Assembly: GCA_030591625.1 (NCBI GenBank)
Contig: JAUVAR010000065.1
Coordinates: 1 to 10,522 of the forward strand
Direction: 5' to 3'
From: Candidatus Zixiibacteriota bacterium
GTDB lineage: Bacteria; Zixibacteria; MSB-5A5; GN15; FEB-12
Length of the DNA stretch: 10,522 nt
A model generated the notes under the pieces. That model ran no database searches. It was not told the origin of the DNA and saw nothing but the letters and a program-made list of their open reading frames with translations. Each line of letters begins with the position of its first letter. Within the stretch, counting starts at the first letter, position 1. Positions 5,614 through 10,522 of the stretch are shown piece by piece. The translations under genes and the position numbers were made by a program.

Positions 5614-7856
5614 TGCTCACGCACAAGCAGGAATTTACCAGTGCCAACTTGTCCTTCTGCATCTCGCAGAACAAAGAGATAAACTCCCTGTGCGACTGGT
5701 TCTCCGTTTTGGTTACGACCATCCCATGTTGCCTGGGAAAGCTCTTCAACCTTCCAGACAAGTTCTCCGGCCATATTGAATATCCTGATTGTATATTGAC
5801 CTTCAAACGGAAAAACAAGTTGATCTGATGATGATCTGATTACAAATGGGTTTGGATGTGCCAGAATAGAATCTATTTTTGGCGTTAACCGTCCGGTTAT
5901 CGAATACTTAATTGAGATACCATCGGAAGTTCCGACCCAAACATCACCTGTTACGGGTGCTACAGTAATAGCCCGGACATCATCCGAAACAAGATCAGAA
6001 TTAGCAGTTGTAAAATGTTCAAAGCTTCCATCTGACACAGAGATAAATAAGAGTCCATTGCTCGCTCCCACCCAGGCATTCCCACGACTGTCAAATTCGA
6101 TAGCAGTAATGTCAGGTCCAAAACCAGATGGTTCCAACAAAACCCATCTTCCTATCTCCCCTTCTTGCCCCAGTGATTCAACCAGGTGTGAGAGGCCAAA
6201 ATTAGTACCAGCCCATAGTTCACCATCAGGTGAAAATTTCACAACTCTGATAAGATCAGATGGCAGCAATGAATTGGCGGTGCGAAAATTTGTTAGAACA
6301 TCGTCAGACTTATCAAACGGATCAGTTCCAATTTCACAATAGAATATGCCTGTATTTCCTGATCCTGCTACAAGAATGTTGTCGTGGAGGTCGAGTGTAA
6401 CAATATCGACGTCTGTGATGCCATCGGATAAACCCAATGAACCCCATGCAACCGGATTGCCTGTCGCATCAAGTTGTGCGAAGGCTACCGGGTTATTATC
6501 GTAGGCTTTAAAACAAGAGGCAAACAGATAAGGACCATCAAAGTCAAGACCTGTAATAACCGAATAGAAATAACTTATTGGGGGGTCATCATTGTTGCCA
6601 ACAATCGTTGAGTTATTGATAGTATCGTTATAACGTATTGCTGTATCACCATTAAGACGCCACAATCCTCCACCGATTGTGCCAACCCATCGGTTGCCAA
6701 AGTTGCCATGGAATAAGTGTGTTGTGGGATGTCCGGGGCTATAAAAATCTTTGTTCCATTTATTGAGATCAAAATTTTCAAGTACGGCTGAAAGCTTTAA
6801 TGAGAAACCAGCCATCACAGAGCCATCATCATCTATCGATATATCGGTAACACTGTTTCCAGGAGTTCCGGTATGCACGTATTCAACCAAACTACCTGAA
6901 CGGTTTTCAAAAATGCCCAACCCATTATCAAGCACTGCCCATCTATAAGTTCCTGTTCCAATACCTGTAATCGGTGGGGGCCAGGAGAGGATCGATGAAA
7001 CAATGCTGTCGTTTTGTATCATGCCGATTGATCGCCAGTAATAAACAACCATAGTGTCAGCTTCAACCTGCAAATCATACATTGTACCGGCTGTATCAAA
7101 AACGACAGGAGTGAAAGTTGTGTCTATTCCTTCGGAAATTTTGAAGAGCCGTTCATCGGTCAGGACATAGATTGAATCTTCGAACTTGACAACTCTTAGA
7201 ATAGTGTTCGATTCAAGCTCAGGGTTTGTATTGATATCAAAGTGTGTCCAGTTAGAGGGGGCAAGCATCTGGGTTGGGTCAGTTCGATCGGCGACTGACA
7301 AACCGCTCGTGGTTGCCAGCCAAATCATTGAACCTTCAAGCATGATATCATTTACAACAGGAAATGGGTTTACAGATCTTATTGCAAATCGGTTTCTAAA
7401 AATACCACCATCTATGGATGTTTTGGAAAATTGTATTAACCCTGAATCTGAACCGATCCAAATATTACTGCCATCATCTGCGAGGGTGTTAAGCCTGATA
7501 ACCCCATACTCTGGCTTTGTTGGAAATCGTTCGAAGTTATTAGATATATTTACCAATTGTCCCAGACCTGCAACCCAGACATCACCGCTTTCATCCTGCA
7601 TAATATCCATCAGATCAACCGTACCGAGGCCATCAACATTTGTAAGCAGATCAGCAGGCATGTCGGGATCAAAAATGCGAATCAAGCCACCCGATGATAC
7701 AGCCCATACTTCGCCATTGATAATTTTCATCGCTCGGACTTCTTTGTGCGAAGTGAGCGAATGCCAGAGTCCTGATTGCGCCTGTAAGCCCGAGGCTAAC
7801 GCAAGTGTTATCAGGATGGTGAGGATTAGTTTGATCTTAGTTTGCCAATTAACCAT
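5610..7856 (-). CDS. Secreted two-propeller protein with FlgD-Ig / type IX-like sorting tail (PorZ-like architecture)
   Basis: The 748-residue protein begins with a Sec signal peptide (basic MVNWQTKIK, hydrophobic core to about residue 23, probable cleavage after LQA or AQ). There is no lipobox cysteine, so it is not a lipoprotein. The body (about 30-655) is built of propeller-blade motifs of the form 'G-x-x-W-V-G-x-x-x-G-L'. They are visible near 48-58 (GEVWAVSSGGL), 91-97, 129-140 (GSNIWIGSDSGL), 387-398 (RWVGTIGGGL), 545-555 (GELWAGTNFGL), 592-602 (GNAWVGASNGL) and 637-647 (GDVWVGTSDGI). The length suggests two propellers. The tail (about 667-748) starts HPNPFVIR and has TIRIFNMAGELVW, WDGRNQNGEPVAQGVYLFVL and ends GKFLLVREQ, a FlgD-Ig or Por-secretion-tail pattern. 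The ATG at 7856 lies 31 nt inside lnt with no clear Shine-Dalgarno, so coupling is likely. It resembles PorZ of type IX secretion in layout. An unrelated adhesion or sensor propeller is the alternative. Confidence 0.85.
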   Translation of the reverse strand: MVNWQTKIKLILTILITLALASGLQAQSGLWHSLTSHKEVRAMKIINGEVWAVSSGGLIRIFDPDMPADLLTNVDGLGTVDLMDIMQDESGDVWVAGLGQLVNISNNFERFPTKPEYGVIRLNTLADDGSNIWIGSDSGLIQFSKTSIDGGIFRNRFAIRSVNPFPVVNDIMLEGSMIWLATTSGLSVADRTDPTQMLAPSNWTHFDINTNPELESNTILRVVKFEDSIYVLTDERLFKISEGIDTTFTPVVFDTAGTMYDLQVEADTMVVYYWRSIGMIQNDSIVSSILSWPPPITGIGTGTYRWAVLDNGLGIFENRSGSLVEYVHTGTPGNSVTDISIDDDGSVMAGFSLKLSAVLENFDLNKWNKDFYSPGHPTTHLFHGNFGNRWVGTIGGGLWRLNGDTAIRYNDTINNSTIVGNNDDPPISYFYSVITGLDFDGPYLFASCFKAYDNNPVAFAQLDATGNPVAWGSLGLSDGITDVDIVTLDLHDNILVAGSGNTGIFYCEIGTDPFDKSDDVLTNFRTANSLLPSDLIRVVKFSPDGELWAGTNFGLSHLVESLGQEGEIGRWVLLEPSGFGPDITAIEFDSRGNAWVGASNGLLFISVSDGSFEHFTTANSDLVSDDVRAITVAPVTGDVWVGTSDGISIKYSITGRLTPKIDSILAHPNPFVIRSSSDQLVFPFEGQYTIRIFNMAGELVWKVEELSQATWDGRNQNGEPVAQGVYLFVLRDAEGQVGTGKFLLVREQ

Positions 7857-9403
7857 AGCACAAATAATATAGCAATTAGCCCGAGTGACAACAAGAAAGA
7901 TAGCAAACCGGTAAAATCACCCCAACGTGTAAATAATGAATACTCTTCAAGCAGTCCAACATTACCGACCAAAACACCCTGTTGGCTTATTGGAAGCTCC
8001 TGTCTCAAACGACCATATTGATCAACAAAATAGCTGATTCCGGAATTAGCCGCTCGGACCATCCAACAGCGATTTTCTACAGCTCTGGTTCTGAAAATAC
8101 GGGAATGCATATAAGTACCAACCGATTCACCAAACCAGGTATCATTTGTAATACCGACCACAAAATGTGCTCCACGCCTGATTCCTTCTCGGATATACTC
8201 GGGGAAAGTCGATTCAAAACAGATCGCTACCATATAAAGCACAGAATCTGCCTCAAAAATAACGAGTGAATCACCAGGCCTGAAATCAGACCACCATTGA
8301 ACATTGTATGTCTCAATAAATGTAAGATACTGTGTCAGGAATTCCTTGCGCAGAAACGGTAGTTCATCCTGATATGGCACCTGCTCAGAAAATGGCACCA
8401 GCTTTACTTTGTCATACCGGGTTTGAAAGCGTCCGGTTGGAGAGAATTGATAACAGGAATTGTAGGCTACCTGTTTTCCGCTATGCCACCCTGCTCCAAG
8501 CGCACCGACCAGATGATACGCGCCACTCTTACTGACGATATCACCAATTATCTTACGATCTACCCTTGAATGTGAAAGATATGTGGGTGCCGATGTTTCC
8601 GGCCAGACAAAAAGCTGTACATTCTCATCTGAAATAGATTGAGTTAATGAATCATAAATATCAAATGATACCTGCGGGCTACCAGCCAACTTATCCTGCA
8701 GGCTGACTGACCCCTGCAACAAACCTATGCGGTAGGTGCCATCAATCGGATATGGTGGAAGACAGATCCACCCAAACGCCAACAAAGCAATAACAATAGC
8801 AAGAGATGCAAAAGAGGCGGTTACTTTTCGTTCTGCCGATACAGTTGATCTAAAAATCTGCCAGATTATGACATTGACAGTAACAATTAAAAATGAAAGG
8901 CCATGTACCGAGATGACAGATACTATTTGAAGAATATACAGATAATCTGCCTGAGTGTATCCGAGGTCAGACCAGGGGAATGCGACTTCTGTAAGTGTGC
9001 GGAAATATTCTATCCCGGTCCAAAGAATCGGGAGAGCAATGATGCCAAAGATTGGACGTAGTTTATAAAGCCTGTTGAAAGTGAAAAGACCGATCGCATA
9101 ATATGATGCCATTAGAGCGACCGCGACGACCATCCCGGGTGGTGTGACCATTGCGACCCAATAGATCGTAAACAGATTAAAAAGATATCCAAACAGGAAG
9201 GCCGATGAGAACGCAGTACGCCCATCCAGTTTTGATATAATCATAATTGGCCTGACCAATGCAAACCATGCGATGAAACCAAGCCCAAGCGAATAGTAGG
9301 CGAGTGACAATAGAAAAGCCCAAAACGTCAGTTCTAAGCGTCGCATCCTGACTTCCGGTTCTTTCGGAATGATAATTCTTACGATTGACTTAAGAAAGTT
9401 CAA
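7826..9403 (-). CDS. lnt: Apolipoprotein N-acyltransferase
   Basis: Lnt transfers a fatty acid from phospholipid to the free N-terminal cysteine of lipoproteins at the periplasmic face of the inner membrane, the last maturation step before Lol export. The protein has 525 residues (506 from the alternative start), close to the usual ~510. N-terminal hydrophobic segments (about 24-50, 64-85, 89-108, 116-131, 155-183, 198-214) are followed by a periplasmic nitrilase-fold domain (about 225-475) and a C-terminal membrane helix (about 498-521). All three catalytic positions are present: Glu in FVWPETSAP (E269), Lys in YDKVKLVPFSE (K332) and Cys in MVAICFESTFPEYIR (C395). NDTWFGES (420-427) is also typical. 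The start is read as TTG at 9403, 7 nt after gpmI with AGAGGA 10 nt upstream. An ATG at 9346 with GGAA 6 nt upstream is a credible alternative. The last 31 nt overlap the propeller gene. Confidence 0.96.
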   Translation of the reverse strand: MNFLKSIVRIIIPKEPEVRMRRLELTFWAFLLSLAYYSLGLGFIAWFALVRPIMIISKLDGRTAFSSAFLFGYLFNLFTIYWVAMVTPPGMVVAVALMASYYAIGLFTFNRLYKLRPIFGIIALPILWTGIEYFRTLTEVAFPWSDLGYTQADYLYILQIVSVISVHGLSFLIVTVNVIIWQIFRSTVSAERKVTASFASLAIVIALLAFGWICLPPYPIDGTYRIGLLQGSVSLQDKLAGSPQVSFDIYDSLTQSISDENVQLFVWPETSAPTYLSHSRVDRKIIGDIVSKSGAYHLVGALGAGWHSGKQVAYNSCYQFSPTGRFQTRYDKVKLVPFSEQVPYQDELPFLRKEFLTQYLTFIETYNVQWWSDFRPGDSLVIFEADSVLYMVAICFESTFPEYIREGIRRGAHFVVGITNDTWFGESVGTYMHSRIFRTRAVENRCWMVRAANSGISYFVDQYGRLRQELPISQQGVLVGNVGLLEEYSLFTRWGDFTGLLSFLLSLGLIAILFVLWLIGKLRSN

Positions 9404-9410
9404 CAGGTGA

Positions 9411-10522
9411 CTATCCTCTTGCTATTAAAGAATTGCCAGTCATCTGACTTGGAATAGGCAGATTCATTATCTCCAGAACAGTAGGCGCAATGTCAGCCAG
9501 TATGCCAGACTCACGTAATGAGATACTTTTATGATCATCTTTTTTCAATTGACCAGATGGATCGTAAACAAAGCATGGGACATGATTTGTTGTGTGCGCA
9601 GTCCAGGGACCACCACTGTTTGGATCGACCATCATTTCGGCGTTGCCATGATCGGCAGTGATAATTGCTACACCGTTTTGTTTTCGTAGAGCCTCAAGCA
9701 ATCTTCCAAGCCCGCCATCGACCGCTTCAACCGCAGTCTTGGCTGCCTCAAAATCTCCAGTATGTCCAACCATATCACAGTTGGCATAATTCAAAAGGAT
9801 AAACCCAAACTCGCCAGAATTGATTCGTTCAACAGCATTGTCAGTTACTTCAGGCAACGACATTTCCGGCTGAAGGTCATAGGTTGCGACTTTGGGAGAT
9901 TGGATCATATCCCGACTCTCTCCCTCGACAGGTTTTTCCACACCTCCGTTGAAAAAGAAAGTAACGTGCGCATACTTTTCGGTTTCTGCGGTGCGAAGCT
10001 GTTTGATATTGTTTTCCGAGAGAACATCGGCCAAAATATTCTCGAGCCGATTAGGATTAAATACAACTGTCGCCTCAGTCATAGCGACATCATAATTTGT
10101 CATCGTGAACAAATTGATCTTACGGTTTTCAGGATGCGGGTAGCCGGGTATTTCACGCCCACAAAGGATGTGCGAAATCTGACGCACCCGATCTGCCCTG
10201 AAATTGAACATGAACACAGCATCATCATCGTTAAGACGTCCTATCTGCGGAGCGCCATGATCTATCACAACCGGAAGCATAAATTCGTCGGTAACGTCAG
10301 CTTCGTAAGATTTTCTTATCGCCTCAAGCGGGTCTTTAAATCGTTCTCCCTCACCGCGAACAATTGCCCGGTAGGCAATTTCGTTACGTTCCCACCGTTT
10401 GTCACGATCCATATAATAGTAGCGTCCACCAACTGTAGCGATTCTTCCAAGTCCTATCTTTTTGAACTTTGCAAGAATTTGTTCGACATATTTTAGTCCT
10501 GATTTTGGTAGTGTGTCCCGAC
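9411..10522 (-). CDS. gpmI: 2,3-bisphosphoglycerate-independent phosphoglycerate mutase, N-terminal part beyond window edge
   Basis: This enzyme interconverts 3- and 2-phosphoglycerate in glycolysis/gluconeogenesis using two Mn ions. The reading frame stays open to the right edge: upstream of the ATG at 10412 it reads RDTLPKSGLKYVEQILAK..., GLGRIATVGGRYYYMDRDKR. This is the conserved GpmI stretch, so 10412 is not the start. 369 of roughly 510 residues are visible. Present are the substrate-binding region GRYYYMDRDKRWER, FNFRADRVRQ, the YAHVTFFFNGG segment, and the metal-binding motifs NYANCDMVGHTGD, ITADHGNAEMM and AHTTNHVP. Missing, because off-window, are the catalytic Ser and the first metal-site Asp near the N-terminus. 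The protein ends with GNSLIARG and a TAG stop, whose surrounding AAGAGGATAG supplies a Shine-Dalgarno-like sequence for lnt. It is a cytoplasmic core-metabolism gene at the upstream end of the visible run; everything seen is intact and conventional. Confidence 0.97.
   Translation of the reverse strand, partial: RDTLPKSGLKYVEQILAKFKKIGLGRIATVGGRYYYMDRDKRWERNEIAYRAIVRGEGERFKDPLEAIRKSYEADVTDEFMLPVVIDHGAPQIGRLNDDDAVFMFNFRADRVRQISHILCGREIPGYPHPENRKINLFTMTNYDVAMTEATVVFNPNRLENILADVLSENNIKQLRTAETEKYAHVTFFFNGGVEKPVEGESRDMIQSPKVATYDLQPEMSLPEVTDNAVERINSGEFGFILLNYANCDMVGHTGDFEAAKTAVEAVDGGLGRLLEALRKQNGVAIITADHGNAEMMVDPNSGGPWTAHTTNHVPCFVYDPSGQLKKDDHKSISLRESGILADIAPTVLEIMNLPIPSQMTGNSLIARG
9414..9419 (-). 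promoter_or_regulatory. Shine-Dalgarno-like AGAGGA for lnt (TTG start)
   Basis: AGAGGA on the minus strand overlaps the last codons of gpmI. It stands 10 nt before the TTG at 9403, which is longer than ideal. A competing GGAA at 9353-9356 lies 6 nt before an ATG at 9346. Both starts keep the first membrane helix and the whole catalytic domain, so sequence alone does not decide. Confidence 0.4.

Larger units (their letters stand above)
1498..10522 (-). other. Predicted single transcription unit: gpmI - lnt - propeller - FemAB-like - GT4 - GT4 - GT2
   Basis: Seven same-strand genes follow each other with a 7-nt gap (gpmI/lnt), a 31-nt overlap (lnt/propeller) and then four successive 4-nt overlaps at 5610-5613, 4690-4693, 3614-3617 and 2376-2379. 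There is no room for intergenic promoters or intrinsic terminators, so one mRNA is the simplest reading; the promoter is off-window or internal to a gene. No hairpin plus T-tract follows the GT2 stop. The transcript must either end inside the convergent asparagine-synthase-like gene or be ended by Rho. Confidence 0.75.

Noticed and set aside
5610..7856. Hybrid two-component sensor reading of the propeller protein
   Set aside because: Propeller repeats of this kind are common in hybrid sensor kinases, but there is no transmembrane helix after the propellers and no histidine-kinase or receiver domain; the chain ends in a beta-sandwich tail.
5610..7856. DNA-level tandem repeats behind the WVG-type blades
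   Set aside because: The repetition is visible only in protein and is strongly diverged. Blade spacing is irregular and the underlying DNA is not recognisably repeated.
7186..7872. 228-codon open frame on the plus strand opposite the propeller gene
   Set aside because: The antisense strand is covered by a clear signal-peptide/propeller protein. The translation is low-complexity and Ser/Ile/Pro-rich, as expected from a shadow frame.
10410..10412. ATG as start of gpmI
   Set aside because: In-frame sequence to the window edge encodes conserved GpmI residues (RDT.PKSG, GRIATVGGRYYY); the ATG is internal.
9762..10496. Long open frame (244 codons) on the plus strand opposite gpmI
   Set aside because: It lies wholly antisense to an unmistakable, conserved GpmI frame. 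The translation has no recognisable domain, and the start has no good ribosome site.

Overview
The window looks like chromosomal DNA of a moderately AT-rich Gram-negative bacterium. An apolipoprotein N-acyltransferase (Lnt) implies an outer membrane with triacylated lipoproteins. A secreted beta-propeller protein ends in a FlgD-Ig / type IX-like sorting tail, which points to the FCB side of the tree (Bacteroidota relatives, or candidate phyla such as Zixibacteria, Marinimicrobia, KSB1, Latescibacterota or Gemmatimonadota). This placement is inferred from protein style and is not a taxonomic identification.

Layout. About 9 kb (1498 to the right edge) is one leftward, almost gap-free run of seven genes. 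In transcription order they are: gpmI (phosphoglycerate mutase, 5' part outside the window), lnt, a large secreted propeller protein, a FemAB/BioF2-type acyl- or aminoacyl-transferase, two GT4 glycosyltransferases in tandem, and a membrane-tethered GT2 glycosyltransferase. A rightward asparagine-synthase-like gene, cut by the left edge, ends only 2 nt from the stop of the last leftward gene. No non-coding stretch exceeds about 10 nt, so the promoter of the leftward run must lie beyond the right edge or inside a coding region. I found no RNA genes, mobile elements, CRISPR arrays, attachment sites or convincing terminators.

How the genes may work together. gpmI and lnt are housekeeping genes (glycolysis; lipoprotein maturation). 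The five genes downstream are chained by four consecutive 4-nt stop/start overlaps (ATGA three times, TTGA once), a strong sign of translational coupling and joint function. The three glycosyltransferases, the FemAB-like transferase and the convergent amidotransferase are typical of a surface-glycan (O-antigen, capsule or exopolysaccharide) locus. The propeller protein has two probable propellers plus a C-terminal beta-sandwich tail, an architecture like PorZ, the LPS-binding surface component of type IX secretion. The most interesting reading is therefore a coupled 'surface propeller plus glycan-building' module behind lnt. That reading is an inference and is stated as such in the findings.

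Corrections to naive start calls. The asparagine-synthase and gpmI frames run off the window edges and do not start inside it. The second GT4 gene in transcription order most likely starts at 3617, not 3629. Two genes (3614-4693 and lnt) appear to use TTG starts.
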